DNA from: an uncultured Prevotellaceae bacterium
GTDB taxonomy: Bacteria > Bacteroidota > Bacteroidia > Bacteroidales > Bacteroidaceae
Direction of reading: 5' to 3'
Length of the DNA stretch: 64,000 nt
Assembly: GCA_947168395.1 (NCBI GenBank)
Contig: CAMVLT010000009.1
Span: 43,903-107,902 of the forward strand
Numbering within the stretch: position 1 is the stretch's first letter; every line of letters starts with the position of its first letter. Both the position numbers and the translations under genes were made by a program. The notes under the pieces were generated by a model, which saw only the letters and a program-made list of their open reading frames with translations, did not search any database and was not told the DNA's origin. This document shows, one piece after another, positions 8,013 through 17,390 of the stretch.

Positions 8013-10172
8013 GGAGTGAGACAATGGTAGTTTTCGGTGCAGCCAACGTAGGATAGTGCCGTAGACGGAGTTCTCTTCGTGGTGCTGGGCCTCGGTGAAG
8101 CTCATGCTGTCTTCCTTCTGCTCGCCATACTGGTCGGGGAAGATAATCATGAGGTTCTTGCCTGAGAAGTATTTCTGCAGCTCGTCGGGCAGCCGTTCGA
8201 GCGCGTTCTTGTAGGAGATGGTGCCCTTACGGGCGGTGACAACCACGAAGAGGTGGTCGTCGGCAATGTGGGCAGCCAGCTGTGGCAGCTCGTTCCAGTG
8301 GCCCATCGGCGTGTATTCTGCCCGTACCGAGGGGTGATGGTTGTCGATGTATTCAGCAATGAGCTTCAGCGACTCCTCACGTCCGTGGAACTCTATGCGG
8401 CAGTCCAGTTCGTCAGCCAGTCGGCTCAGCCGTTCCAGCCAGCGGTGGAAGCCCGGCTCGAACTCAGCACGGCTGGGCACGGCTACGCGGATGCGGCGCA
8501 GGGTGTTCAGCGGCTGTACGAAGCGCGAGAGCATAATCTGCCGGTTCAGGCCATTGTATAGACTCTGGATGAAGTCGCCCCAGAACTTGGCGTTCTGGTT
8601 GGTATGGACGTGCATGCCCATGATGACCTCGGAGCAGTTGAATTCGCGGAAGGCATGCTTGATACCGTTGGCAATGTTGGTGGCCAGTCGCACCTGCGTC
8701 TGCAGTTCCACTTCCGATGCCGAGGCCTGCCGTTTCAGTTGCTCAAACAACTGTAGTCCCTGTTCGCGGTTGACGGCAGCCTTCTCGTCATCATAGACTA
8801 CGTTCAGGGCCACCAGCCCTCGGTTGAGCCGTTGGTTGCGCACCAGTACGGCCTGGTTCAGCAGCTGCGGGGCAATTTCGGGGTACTTGACACAGATGAG
8901 TATCTTCTCGTCGTCGGGATGGGCCCCATGAGACTTATGAGCCTCATGGGAGGTCTGTGAGAGGATGAGTTGCTGTGAGGCGTGCTCCGTCATCAGGGTC
9001 GAGATGATGCAGGTGACGAGTATCATCAGAACGACGCCGTTGAGCATGTTGTCGTTGACCAAGTACTGGCCCGGTGCCACCTCTAAGCGCATGCCCACCA
9101 TGACCATAGCGATGGCGCCGGCGGCGTGGGCCGATGTCAGGCCGAACATCATGTTGCCGTCGGCCTTGGGCAGCCGGAACAGCAGGCTCGACAGATAGGC
9201 CGCCACGGCCTTGCCGAAGGTGCCGAAGAAGGCAATGAGCAGCATCACCCAGATGACGTAAGGCCCCTGAGCCAAGGCACGGACGTTGATGAGCATGCCC
9301 ACACCAATAAGGAAATAAGGGATGAAGAGGGCGTTGCCGATGAACTCTATACGGTTCATGAGGGCCGACACGTGCGGTATGTACCTGTTTAATATAAGAC
9401 CCGAGAAGAAGGCTCCGAAGATGCCCTCCAGTCCGATGAATGTGGTGAGAGCTGCATTGAGGAACATGACCGACAGCACAAAGATAAACTGCATGACGGC
9501 ATCGCTGTAGCGGCGCAGGAAATAGCGCGTCAGGTGAGGGATGAGCCACAGCATGGCGACGATGTAGGCGGCGAGCTTCAGCAGGAAAAACAACCAGAAG
9601 ATGGGCTGCGGCAGGGCCGCAGCATGGCCGGCAGAGCCTGACGACTGCGCCAGTCCGGCAATCATGACCAGCGAAATGAACAGGCTGATCATGGAAGAGC
9701 CTACGGAGAGAGTGACGCTGGAGTGGCGTTGCAGTCCGTAGCGGCCTATGATGGGGTAGGCGATGAGCGTGTTTGAAGCCATGATACAGCCCAACAGGAA
9801 CGAGGCCGTCGGCGTGTAGTGCAGCAAGTGGATGGCCATGATGTAGGTCAGTCCGAGGGGCACGAAGCAGGTGAGAAGTCCGAAGGTGACAAACCGCCGC
9901 GAGTTCTTCTTCACGCCCTCCATGTCCATCTCCAGGCCGGCGAGGAACATGATGTAGTACAGTCCGACGCGCCCGAAGAGTTCGAACGAGTTGTCGCGCT
10001 CCAGGATGTTCAGTCCATATTGGCCGATGAGCACGCCGGCGAGCACCATGCCGATGATGTGCGGAATCCTCAGTTTGCCCATGATGATAGGGGCAAACAG
10101 GATTATCAGCAGTACCACGAAGAATATCAACGTGGGGTCGGTGATGGGGAAATATGCTGCCAAATGTGCCAT
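7968..10172 (-). CDS. CPA2-type cation:proton antiporter with cytoplasmic stress-protein-like domain
   Basis: 734 residues from ATG 10172. Residues about 10-400 form a dozen hydrophobic segments of the sodium/hydrogen exchanger family (CPA2, KefB/NapA-like). Residues about 420-700 are soluble and resemble a universal-stress-type nucleotide-binding region. The linker between them (about residues 406-418, [11 protein letters not shown]) is encoded by a 9 bp array at 8919-8954. The extreme C-terminus ([16 protein letters not shown]) is encoded by another array of the same family. The open frame extends 5' into antisense of asd, but a -7 element at 10181-10188 rules those starts out. The leader would be only a few bases long. 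The transported ion cannot be told from sequence. Confidence 0.85.
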   Translation of the reverse strand: MAHLAAYFPITDPTLIFFVVLLIILFAPIIMGKLRIPHIIGMVLAGVLIGQYGLNILERDNSFELFGRVGLYYIMFLAGLEMDMEGVKKNSRRFVTFGLLTCFVPLGLTYIMAIHLLHYTPTASFLLGCIMASNTLIAYPIIGRYGLQRHSSVTLSVGSSMISLFISLVMIAGLAQSSGSAGHAAALPQPIFWLFFLLKLAAYIVAMLWLIPHLTRYFLRRYSDAVMQFIFVLSVMFLNAALTTFIGLEGIFGAFFSGLILNRYIPHVSALMNRIEFIGNALFIPYFLIGVGMLINVRALAQGPYVIWVMLLIAFFGTFGKAVAAYLSSLLFRLPKADGNMMFGLTSAHAAGAIAMVMVGMRLEVAPGQYLVNDNMLNGVVLMILVTCIISTLMTEHASQQLILSQTSHEAHKSHGAHPDDEKILICVKYPEIAPQLLNQAVLVRNQRLNRGLVALNVVYDDEKAAVNREQGLQLFEQLKRQASASEVELQTQVRLATNIANGIKHAFREFNCSEVIMGMHVHTNQNAKFWGDFIQSLYNGLNRQIMLSRFVQPLNTLRRIRVAVPSRAEFEPGFHRWLERLSRLADELDCRIEFHGREESLKLIAEYIDNHHPSVRAEYTPMGHWNELPQLAAHIADDHLFVVVTARKGTISYKNALERLPDELQKYFSGKNLMIIFPDQYGEQKEDSMSFTEAQHHEENSVYGTILRWLHRKLPLSHSSHESHEPHESNKPH
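8919..8954 (+). repeat. 4 x 9 bp tandem array inside the antiporter gene
   Basis: Units ATGGGCCCC, ATGAGACTT, ATGAGCCTC and ATGGGAGGT. Read on the minus strand they add a His/Ser-rich linker without disturbing the frame. Confidence 0.75.
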
Positions 10173-10180
10173 TCTGAGTG

Positions 10181-10188
10181 CAAAGGTA
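10181..10188 (-). promoter_or_regulatory. -7 element of antiporter promoter
   Basis: TACCTTTG on the minus strand, a match to the Bacteroidetes TAnnTTTG element, 8 bp upstream of the antiporter ATG. The transcript would be nearly leaderless. Confidence 0.6.
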
Positions 10189-10201
10189 CGAATTTTTTGG
10201 C

Positions 10202-10228
10202 ACGGATTATACGGATTACACGGATTTT
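10202..10228 (+). repeat. 3 x 9 bp tandem array between divergent promoters
   Basis: Units ACGGATTAT, ACGGATTAC and ACGGATTTT. The array lies between the -7 elements of the antiporter (10181-10188) and asd (10232-10239) and occupies the region where both -33 elements should be. Confidence 0.8.
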
Positions 10229-10231
10229 TTG

Positions 10232-10239
10232 TAATTTTG
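10232..10239 (+). promoter_or_regulatory. -7 element of asd promoter
   Basis: TAATTTTG, followed by CACCC, 37 bp before the asd ATG. The 9 bp array ends 3 bp upstream. Confidence 0.6.
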
Positions 10240-10275
10240 CACCCAGAAAGTAATGATTCAATAGAAAAAAGAAAG

Positions 10276-11289
10276 ATGAAAGTAGCAATTGTGGGCGCAA
10301 GTGGCGCCGTGGGCCAGGAATTCCTGCGCCTGCTCGATGAGAGAAATTTCCCGATGGACGAACTCGTGTTGTTCGGTTCTGAGCGTTCGGCTGGCACGAA
10401 ATACACCTTCCGTGGCAAGGAGCTGACCGTGAAATTGTTGCAGCACAACGACGATTTCAAGGATATCGACATCGCCTTCACGTCGGCCGGTGCCGGCACG
10501 TCGAAGGAGTTTGCCGAGACCATCACCAAATATGGTGCCGTAATGATTGACAACTCGTCGGCTTTCCGTATGGATGCCGACGTGCCCTTGGTGGTGCCTG
10601 AGTGCAATGCCGAGGATGCCCTGAACCGTCCCCGTGGCATCATTGCCAACCCCAACTGTACCACTATCATGATGGTGGTCGTGCTGCAGCCGTTGGAGAA
10701 ACTGTCGCATATCAAGCGCATCCACGTGGCTTCCTACCAGAGTGCCTCGGGTGCCGGTGCCGCCGCTATGGCCGAACTGCAGCAGCAGTACAAGGAGATT
10801 GTGGAGACGGGCGAGGTGAAGACCGTGAAGAAGTTCCCCCACCAGCTGGCCTACAACGTGATTCCTCAGATTGACGTGTTCCAGCCCAATGGCTATACGA
10901 AGGAGGAGATGAAGATGTTCAACGAGACGCAGAAGATTATGCACACCGATGCCAAGTGCTCGGCCATGTGCGTCCGTGTATCCTCGTTGCGCTCCCACTC
11001 CGAGAGTGTGTGGATTGAGACCGAGCGTCCCCTGAGCGTTGAGGAGGCCCAGCAGGCCATCGCCGCTGCTCCCGGCTGCACGTTGGTTGACGATCCGTCG
11101 ACGCTGACTTACCCGATGCCACTTGATACTGCCGGCAAGGATGACGTCTATGTTGGCCGTGTGCGCAAGGACCTGTCTGACGAGAACGGTCTGACGTTCT
11201 GGCTCTCGGGCGATCAGATTCGTAAGGGTGCTGCCCTGAACGCCGTCCAGATTGGCGAGTACCTGATCAAGGTAGGTAACGTTAAATAA
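10276..11289 (+). CDS. asd: aspartate-semialdehyde dehydrogenase
   Basis: 337 residues from ATG 10276, the usual length for the enzyme. It converts aspartyl phosphate to aspartate semialdehyde with NADPH, for lysine/diaminopimelate, threonine and methionine synthesis. The N-terminal [15 protein letters not shown] is the dinucleotide-binding loop; the catalytic cysteine is C128 in NPNCTT; the basic substrate-binding region [13 protein letters not shown] follows. A longer in-frame start exists upstream but lies on the wrong side of the -7 element at 10232-10239. The next gene begins 6 bp after the stop and may be cotranscribed, though it looks unrelated. Confidence 0.95.
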   Translation: MKVAIVGASGAVGQEFLRLLDERNFPMDELVLFGSERSAGTKYTFRGKELTVKLLQHNDDFKDIDIAFTSAGAGTSKEFAETITKYGAVMIDNSSAFRMDADVPLVVPECNAEDALNRPRGIIANPNCTTIMMVVVLQPLEKLSHIKRIHVASYQSASGAGAAAMAELQQQYKEIVETGEVKTVKKFPHQLAYNVIPQIDVFQPNGYTKEEMKMFNETQKIMHTDAKCSAMCVRVSSLRSHSESVWIETERPLSVEEAQQAIAAAPGCTLVDDPSTLTYPMPLDTAGKDDVYVGRVRKDLSDENGLTFWLSGDQIRKGAALNAVQIGEYLIKVGNVK

Positions 11290-11295
11290 AACAAT

Positions 11296-12063
11296 ATGAG
11301 TAACCATTTCACATTATGTAAACCTATGGCCCTGTTGTTGGGCTTGCTGCTTGCTCCTGTTGCGATGCAGGCACAGCAGGCGGACCAGGATACGACAGTT
11401 GTCGTGCCCGAGACGGGTGTGTTGGCTGTCAAGCCCAGCCGTAACTTCACGACGACCTCCAAGGACATCACGGTGTGCAGTTTCTTCGACTCAAAGTCTT
11501 CAGGCTTGTACTTTACTAAGTATGAACTTGATACTGTCATCGTAGGCAGTTCGTCGAACGGCAACTCCGGTGTGTTCCTCGTTGCAAAGCCCGGTACCTA
11601 TACGCTGATGCTGACCGATCGGGAAGTGACGGGTAAATTCAATACGACCTCCGTCAGCTGGCTTCATGACCCAGGTACCGCTTACAAGAAATTACGCCGA
11701 CTCTATAAGTTTGTCAACGAGCCGGGGCATGTCGGCTTTGTTCGCGACGAGAAGTATGCTTCCGACAACTACCAGTATTGTGACCTTGCTGAGGGTGAGC
11801 ATGTCTATGCACCGTTGGCTGAGAACAATGCTGACGCCATTGCCAAACTGCTGGGGACTACCTTGGACAACCTTCAGTTCATCCCTTGGGATGGTCCGTG
11901 GAGAAACGTTCCTGAGCTGGATGTGACACCTGCTGGCATCAGCAGCGCCTCTGTCGTGAAACCTGAACTTCAGGGGGCGGCTTACAACCTGCAGGGCGTT
12001 CGCACAACAAACACCCGGAAAGGTGTTCAGGTTGTGGACGGACGGAAAGTCATAGTAAGATAA
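11296..12063 (+). CDS. secreted protein with C-terminal sorting tail
   Basis: 255 residues. Residues about 1-26 form a signal peptide ending AMQAQ. The central part is beta-rich with no recognisable enzyme motif. The end (AYNLQGVRTTNTRKGVQVVDGRKVIVR) is the short sorting tail seen on several proteins of this window, for example those at 24.5, 37.7 and 54.6 kb. It follows asd by 6 bp, so it may be read through from the asd promoter. Surface or extracellular location is inferred; function is unknown. Confidence 0.8.
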   Translation: MSNHFTLCKPMALLLGLLLAPVAMQAQQADQDTTVVVPETGVLAVKPSRNFTTTSKDITVCSFFDSKSSGLYFTKYELDTVIVGSSSNGNSGVFLVAKPGTYTLMLTDREVTGKFNTTSVSWLHDPGTAYKKLRRLYKFVNEPGHVGFVRDEKYASDNYQYCDLAEGEHVYAPLAENNADAIAKLLGTTLDNLQFIPWDGPWRNVPELDVTPAGISSASVVKPELQGAAYNLQGVRTTNTRKGVQVVDGRKVIVR

Positions 12064-12098
12064 TACAAATAAGCTAACCCTTAAATAATAAATAAGGT

Positions 12099-12578
12099 AT
12101 GAAGAAGATGCTCCTGGCCGCTGCGGCCGCCGTTGTGATGATGTGCGCTTGCTCAGGTGAGCGCGGGTATATTAACTATCGTGGCATGTCGATGGGGCTG
12201 CCAGCTTCCAAGGTCGTGGACTCGCTTCAGATGAAGGTGCCCAACCTGTGGTTAGACACGACGAAGTATGAAGACCACTATGTGCTGGCCGATACTGTGG
12301 CCCGCAACTTCACCGTCGCCGTGTATCACCAGAACGACACCATTACCGACATTCTGGAGAACTACACCGCCACTTACAACGACTCGACCAGTAATCTGTG
12401 GCAGGCTATGCACGACGAACTGGAGAAGGAGTTCGGGTGGCCTAATATGGGCAAGCATGGCGACCTGCACAAGGAGGCTACCTTCCAGAACGACAAGGGC
12501 ACCATCATCCTGACCCTGCTTAACACCTACTCCCCGACAGTCACCGTACGCTACTCCACTGCTACGACACCGGATTGA
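12099..12578 (+). CDS. small lipoprotein
   Basis: 159 residues. The N-terminus is a lipoprotein signal with the cluster MMCACSG, lipidation at C16 or C18. The mature part has a conserved-looking GYINYRGMSMGLPASKVVDSL start and no domain I recognise. A rho-independent terminator follows within 15 bp, ending the asd transcript group. Probably anchored in the envelope. Confidence 0.8.
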   Translation: MKKMLLAAAAAVVMMCACSGERGYINYRGMSMGLPASKVVDSLQMKVPNLWLDTTKYEDHYVLADTVARNFTVAVYHQNDTITDILENYTATYNDSTSNLWQAMHDELEKEFGWPNMGKHGDLHKEATFQNDKGTIILTLLNTYSPTVTVRYSTATTPD

Positions 12579-12589
12579 GGTAAACAATA

Positions 12590-12613
12590 AAGCAAGTCCT
12601 ACGGGGCTTGCTT
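12590..12613 (+). terminator. rho-independent terminator
   Basis: Ten-pair stem AAGCAAGTCC / GGGCTTGCTT (one T-G wobble) with a TACG tetraloop, followed by TGTTGTAT. Ends the asd-lipoprotein group. Confidence 0.75.
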
Positions 12614-12638
12614 TGTTGTATAATATATTGCTACTAAA

Positions 12639-14141
12639 ATGTTCCGACTGCCTAAAATAATCAACAAGACCTTATCAGTACGATTGAGTCTGATAGTGGT
12701 GTCGGCCATGGCAATACTGCTGATGGCCACCTTGACGGTCATGCTGTATTATTCGAAAAAGGCGTTGAAAGAAGAGGCGTTGGAGAAGGTCTCGCAGACG
12801 CTGGAGGGCACCGTCCAGAGCATCGACAACATCCTGCTGAGTGTGGAGCAGACTTCAGGCAATATTTACTTCAACCTGATAACTCATCTCGACCAGCCCG
12901 ACATGATGTACACCTACAGCCGCCAGATTGTGGAGTCGAACAAATATGTGGCAGGCTGTGCCATCGCTTTCAAGGAGAACTTCTATCCTGGCCACGAACT
13001 CTTCATGCCCTACTTCCGAAGGGAGAATATAGGCGGAAAAGATACCATCATACAGGCAGAGACATTTGCCAATGGCCCCTATACGGAGCAGGCATGGTAC
13101 ACCAAGCCTATGGAGTCGGCCAGACCCGAATGGCTGAATCCCTTGTCGGGGTTGGGGGATGATACGGGCGAGGCACCTATCTTCACCTTCAGCCTGCCCA
13201 TCTATGGTGCCGATGGCAAGACAGCAGGCGTAGTGGGAGTCGATGTGAAACTCAGCCTGCTCTCGCAGATTGTGTCGGCTACCAAGCCGTCGGCCAATTC
13301 CTATTGCTTGCTGTTAGATAGTGACGGCACCTTCATTGTCCGTCCTAATGGCAGCAAATCGTTTCTTCAGACGGCTTTCAGCTTCTATGACAACGAGGCT
13401 GATTCCTCCGTTGAAGAGGCCGTGCAGGCGATGATTTCCGGCGAGTCGGGTTACAAGCCGTTCCGTTTGAACGGCATTGACTACTACGTATTCTTCAAGC
13501 CATTCAAGCGGGCTGCCGTACCTGGCCGTTCCATGGAACGACTCGAATGGAGTGTTGGCATCATCTATCCCGAAGATGACATCTTTGGCGATTATAACAG
13601 TCTTTCCACCTATGTCCTCGTTGTCGCCGTTGTCGGACTGCTGCTGCTGTTCTTGTGTTGCCGGGTCTTGATTAACCGACAGCTGAAGCCCTTGTTGATG
13701 CTGACCGCGTCGGCACAACGTATTGCGAAAGGCAAATACAACGAACAGATTCCCGACAGTCGACAGGCGGATGAAGTCGGACGTCTGCAGGATAATTTCC
13801 AGAAGATGCAGCAGTCGCTGTCCACCAACATTGGGGAGCTGGAGCAGTTGAAAACCACGTTGCAGCAGCATGGCGAGGATTTGAACGTTGCTTACAACCA
13901 GGCCCAGAAGGCCGACCGCATGAAGACGGCTTTCCTGCACAACATGACCAACCAGATGATAGGTCCTGCCGAAGCTATCGAGAAGGATGTCGATGCGCTT
14001 TGCAGCGGCAACGCCGAGAATCAGGATATAGCCTACCTGTCAGATGACATCCAGAAGAATGGCGGCGCCATTGCCGAATTGCTGGACAACCTTATCAGCG
14101 TATCGGCCGATGAGAAGAGAAAGGAGGTGGCCGATGATTAG
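12639..14141 (+). CDS. Cache/HAMP sensor with degenerate, truncated kinase core
   Basis: 500 residues. TM1 lies at about 17-37, an extracytoplasmic double-Cache-like sensor at about 40-320, TM2 at about 325-347, and HAMP at about 350-400. The dimerisation/phosphoacceptor helix is recognisable (KTAFLHNMTNQMIGP), but the catalytic histidine is replaced by N438 and the usual E/R/TP residues are altered. No ATPase domain follows; the protein stops about 60 residues later. It therefore cannot act as a histidine kinase by itself. It overlaps by 8 bp a full kinase of the same architecture, so the two may form a heteromeric receptor. No response regulator is adjacent. Confidence 0.85.
   Translation: MFRLPKIINKTLSVRLSLIVVSAMAILLMATLTVMLYYSKKALKEEALEKVSQTLEGTVQSIDNILLSVEQTSGNIYFNLITHLDQPDMMYTYSRQIVESNKYVAGCAIAFKENFYPGHELFMPYFRRENIGGKDTIIQAETFANGPYTEQAWYTKPMESARPEWLNPLSGLGDDTGEAPIFTFSLPIYGADGKTAGVVGVDVKLSLLSQIVSATKPSANSYCLLLDSDGTFIVRPNGSKSFLQTAFSFYDNEADSSVEEAVQAMISGESGYKPFRLNGIDYYVFFKPFKRAAVPGRSMERLEWSVGIIYPEDDIFGDYNSLSTYVLVVAVVGLLLLFLCCRVLINRQLKPLLMLTASAQRIAKGKYNEQIPDSRQADEVGRLQDNFQKMQQSLSTNIGELEQLKTTLQQHGEDLNVAYNQAQKADRMKTAFLHNMTNQMIGPAEAIEKDVDALCSGNAENQDIAYLSDDIQKNGGAIAELLDNLISVSADEKRKEVADD
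14121..14127 (+). promoter_or_regulatory. strong Shine-Dalgarno before the second sensor kinase
   Basis: AAGGAGG six bases before ATG 14134, inside the end of the upstream gene. Such sites are uncommon in Bacteroidetes, and this one fixes the start. Confidence 0.75.
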
Positions 14142-16047
14142 CATACGAAAATCCTTGGCTCCTAAACTCAGCTTTGGCATCCTGCTGCTTGCCGTGCCTG
14201 TCTTCGTCATCGCACTGGGACTGCTCTTCAACAAGTCGCGCCAGATGGTACGTGAGGAGGCTGTGGGCCACGCCAACAGCGTGCTTGGCACCACGATGCA
14301 GCGCGTCGTTTGTAAACTGGGTGCAGTCGAGACGGCCACTAATGCCAATAGCTGGTTAGTGAAGCAATACTTGCAGCCCGACTCGCTGTTGATACTGGCC
14401 CACCGTGTCGTGCGATTTAATCCCCATGTCGATGGCTGCTCCGTCAGTACAGAGCCGGGAGTGTTCCCCAAATTCGGAAGGTATTTCTCCACCTATTCCA
14501 TCAGCCAGGCCGATACCGTGGCCACTGTTATTGAAGAAGAGTACGAATACTTTGACAGGATATGGTACAAGACACCGAAAGACCTGGAAGAACCGTGCTG
14601 GGTGGTCTACTTCGATGATGTCGACTCGCTGACACTCGCCTTGGACGGCATGGTTGCTTCCTATTGCATGCCCTTGTATGACGATGCCAACCGTTTCTTC
14701 GGCGTTATGACTTCCGGTTTCTCGCTGCTGAGGCTCTCAAAAGTCATTGAAGAGGAACGGCCCTATCCGAACTCCTACTTCATGATGATTGACCAGGATG
14801 GCTACTATTACGTTCACCCCGATTCTTCACGCCTCTTCACCCAGACCATCTTCGACGATGCCAATCCACGCCAGCAGGCCGGTATTATAGCTCTCGGCCA
14901 TGAGATGACAAAGGGTAAACAGGGCAACATGATCGTCACCATCGACGGCGTCCATAGCCATGTCAGCTATCAGCCCGTGCCAGGTACTACCTGGAGCCTT
15001 GCCCTCGTGTGCCCTGAGAGTGACATCCTGGAGGATTACCACCAGCTGACCTATATTGTAGTGCCGCTTCTCATCATCGGACTGCTCCTTATCCTGCTGC
15101 TTTGCGACCGGGCCGTTGCTCATGCCATCAGACCGCTCAACCAGCTGTTGGACAAGACCCAAAGCATAGCCTCAGGCAATATGGAGGTCTATATACCCCT
15201 CAGTCCGCGTGAGGATGTCGTGGGACGCCTGCAGAACAGCTTTGCCACCATGCTGCAGTCGCTCAACTTCCATTTAGGCAGCGTCCGCTACACCACCGAC
15301 CAGACTAAGCGGCGCAACGAGGAACTGCTGCAGGCCACTCGCTTGGTGGAGGAGGCTGACCGGCAGAAGACGGTATTCATACAGAACGTGAGCCATCAGG
15401 TTCGTACGCCGCTGAACATCATCATGGGCTTCGCACAGATACTGAGCAGTTCTGGTCACTCTCTGCCTGAGGAAGAAACAAAGAGTATCACCGGCATGAT
15501 GGATTATAACTCAAAGCTGCTTAACCGCTTGTTGCTGATGCTCTTCGACAGCTCCGAAGCAGGAACCTCCGAGGAACTCGTCATAGCCTCCAAGCACGAA
15601 GACGTGTCCTGCAATGACGTGGCACGCGAGGCCATCAACTACATTCTAAAACGCTATCCTCAGCTGATTGTCAACCTCCAGTCGGAAGTGAATGATGACT
15701 TCTGCGTCCACACCAACCGGACTTTCTTGATGCGCAGTCTGCGTGAACTGCTATACAATTCTGCCAAGTATTCCGACGGCAAGCATGTGGTGATACGCAT
15801 TTCTCATACCGACACCATGGTACGCTTCGTCATTGAGGATACTGGAAAAGGCATTGCCGAGGCCGACTGTGAGCGGCTGTTCAAGTTCTTTGCCAAGGTG
15901 GATGACCTCTCCGAGGGGCTTGGCCTCGGTCTTCCCCTGTCCAAACGTCATGCCGTCAATCTTGGCGGTGACCTTATTCTTGACACCAACTATCACGACG
16001 GATGCCGCTTCATCCTCGAAATACCCCTGACAAACGAAAAAAAGTGA
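14134..16047 (+). CDS. sensor histidine kinase (Cache-HAMP-HisKA-HATPase)
   Basis: 637 residues from ATG 14134, set by the Shine-Dalgarno at 14121-14127. TM1 is at about 10-30, a Cache-type sensor at about 35-300, TM2 at about 305-330, then HAMP. The phosphoacceptor H421 lies in FIQNVSHQVRTPLNII (glutamate after H replaced by Q). The ATPase has an N-box ELLYNSAKYS, a G1 box DTGKGI and a G2 box GLGLGLPLS. It overlaps the degenerate kinase by 8 bp, and their sensor parts are similar in plan, which points to a duplication. The target regulator is not in the window. Confidence 0.9.
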   Translation: MISIRKSLAPKLSFGILLLAVPVFVIALGLLFNKSRQMVREEAVGHANSVLGTTMQRVVCKLGAVETATNANSWLVKQYLQPDSLLILAHRVVRFNPHVDGCSVSTEPGVFPKFGRYFSTYSISQADTVATVIEEEYEYFDRIWYKTPKDLEEPCWVVYFDDVDSLTLALDGMVASYCMPLYDDANRFFGVMTSGFSLLRLSKVIEEERPYPNSYFMMIDQDGYYYVHPDSSRLFTQTIFDDANPRQQAGIIALGHEMTKGKQGNMIVTIDGVHSHVSYQPVPGTTWSLALVCPESDILEDYHQLTYIVVPLLIIGLLLILLLCDRAVAHAIRPLNQLLDKTQSIASGNMEVYIPLSPREDVVGRLQNSFATMLQSLNFHLGSVRYTTDQTKRRNEELLQATRLVEEADRQKTVFIQNVSHQVRTPLNIIMGFAQILSSSGHSLPEEETKSITGMMDYNSKLLNRLLLMLFDSSEAGTSEELVIASKHEDVSCNDVAREAINYILKRYPQLIVNLQSEVNDDFCVHTNRTFLMRSLRELLYNSAKYSDGKHVVIRISHTDTMVRFVIEDTGKGIAEADCERLFKFFAKVDDLSEGLGLGLPLSKRHAVNLGGDLILDTNYHDGCRFILEIPLTNEKK

Positions 16048-16063
16048 CTGAAACCAGCCACTT
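16042..16063. terminator. terminator shared by kinase operon and tRNA pair
   Basis: AAGTGACTG / CAGCCACTT stem with a four-base loop. A-run on the left and ACGTTTT on the right suit both directions. It overlaps the kinase stop codon. Confidence 0.7.
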
Positions 16064-16071
16064 ACGTTTTG

Positions 16072-16145
16072 TGTCGACACTTGGATTCGAACCAAGGACC
16101 CCCACCATGTCAAGGTGATACTCTAACCAGCTGAGCTATGCCGAC
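16072..16145 (-). tRNA. tRNA-Val (anticodon GAC)
   Basis: 74-nt cloverleaf. Acceptor GTCGGCA pairs with TGTCGAC; anticodon stem TCACC/GGTGG encloses TTGACAT; T-loop is TTCGAAT. Discriminator is A and CCA is not encoded. It lies 9 bp after tRNA-Leu in the same transcript. Confidence 0.93.
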
Positions 16146-16154
16146 CTTTGTTTG

Positions 16155-16236
16155 TGCGCCTGACAGGACTCGAACCTGCACATCGTGAGATACCAGATCC
16201 TAAGTCTGGCGCGTCTACCAATTCCGCCACAGGCGC
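16155..16236 (-). tRNA. tRNA-Leu (anticodon UAG)
   Basis: 82-nt tRNA with the long variable arm of class II tRNAs. Acceptor GCGCCTG pairs with CAGGCGC; anticodon stem CCAGA/TCTGG encloses CTTAGGA; T-loop TTCGAGT. CCA is not encoded. Confidence 0.93.
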
Positions 16237-16257
16237 GATAACCATCATTTGCGGGTG

Positions 16258-16265
16258 CAAAGGTA
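16258..16265 (-). promoter_or_regulatory. -7 element of tRNA-Leu/tRNA-Val promoter
   Basis: TACCTTTG on the minus strand, about 22 bp upstream of tRNA-Leu. Confidence 0.65.
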
Positions 16266-16364
16266 ATACTTTTCTTTGAAACCACCAAATTTTTGAGCAG
16301 CGAAAACAGAGAAAAGTGTACTTTTCTTTGTTGAGTCGCGATTAAATACAACCGAAGGTCAAAT

Positions 16365-17390
16365 TTATTGGGCTAAAAGTTTACGTGCAAACTCAATAAT
16401 CGTGTCCTTACCCCGCTTAAAGTCCTCTTCTGTCAGGCTTACTTGGTAGTCGGGGGCTATTCCGAACTCCGTTGACTGACGCTGGGCGTCATACATGGGA
16501 ACAGCCGAGAAACGCACAACCCAGCCGTTAGGCAGCGAGGAGCTGAAAGGCATTCCGGCACCGCCACCAGTACGGTCGCCCACAATCTTGACGTTAGGCA
16601 GGGCTTTCATGTACAGGGTAAACTCATTGGCGGCCGAGAAGACGTGGCGGTTAGTGAGTACGCAGACGGGTTTTTGCCAGCGCAGGTTGGCGGCAGGCTT
16701 CAAGTAGCGCGGCTCCATGCTCGAAAAGTCGCTGTGCCCGGTTCCCGTCTTGTGCTGGATATATCCCACCAGTGTCGACTCGTTGGTGAAGCGTGAAGCT
16801 AATACCTCGGCATTGGTGAGGTTGCCGCCGCCATTGTTGCGAATGTCGATGATGAGTCCCCTACAGAGCAGCATGTAGTTGAGCACTTCGGTGAGATTGC
16901 CCGAGCCGATGCCCTCGGTGAACGACTCGTAGCGGATGTAGCCGATGTTGTCGTCCAGGATTTTGTAGTCGATGCCCGATGCTATTTTGTAGTCGGTGCC
17001 CATGTATCGGCGTTGCAGGGTGTCGCTGTAGTTGGCGGGATAGCTCTCATACCATTGCCAATAGCGAGCCAGGTCATGGGAGGCAGAGAGGTTGACATGG
17101 CCGTCGCGCAGTTCACCGAGCATATTGCCCAGCACTTCGAACAGCTGGCTGTTGGTCATGTTGCCATTTATATGCCGTTGGTATTTGTCGTGTACTTTCT
17201 GCCAGTCAAGGCCATATTCATGCTGTTTGTAGTCGAAGAAGCAGTAGTGCTCGTCAATGATTTTCCATAGTGCCTCGAAGTTACCCTGGGGCGTGTTGTC
17301 AAACTCGTCTTCGTTGACACAGGAGGTGAGGACTATGGGAGCAATGAGGCATACGAGACTCGTGAGTATATGGTGCAGGAACTGTTTCAT
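16365..17390 (-). CDS. S41 family peptidase, lipoprotein
   Basis: 341 residues. Lipobox LTSC places lipidation at C24. The fold matches C-terminal processing peptidases: GLIIDIRNNGGGN at about 178-190 and the nucleophile S252 in HVFSAANEF, followed by VGDRTGGGAGMP. No clear PDZ domain is present, as in the shorter Bacteroidetes S41 lipoproteins. The start overlaps the stop of the DUF3316 gene by 4 bp, so it is the last gene of the topoisomerase operon. Likely cell-envelope proteolysis; substrate unknown. Confidence 0.88.
   Translation of the reverse strand: MKQFLHHILTSLVCLIAPIVLTSCVNEDEFDNTPQGNFEALWKIIDEHYCFFDYKQHEYGLDWQKVHDKYQRHINGNMTNSQLFEVLGNMLGELRDGHVNLSASHDLARYWQWYESYPANYSDTLQRRYMGTDYKIASGIDYKILDDNIGYIRYESFTEGIGSGNLTEVLNYMLLCRGLIIDIRNNGGGNLTNAEVLASRFTNESTLVGYIQHKTGTGHSDFSSMEPRYLKPAANLRWQKPVCVLTNRHVFSAANEFTLYMKALPNVKIVGDRTGGGAGMPFSSSLPNGWVVRFSAVPMYDAQRQSTEFGIAPDYQVSLTEEDFKRGKDTIIEFARKLLAQ

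Noticed and set aside
10173..10721. Long 5' extension of the antiporter frame
   Set aside because: It lies antisense to asd and upstream of a good -7 element; the added sequence has no resemblance to the family.
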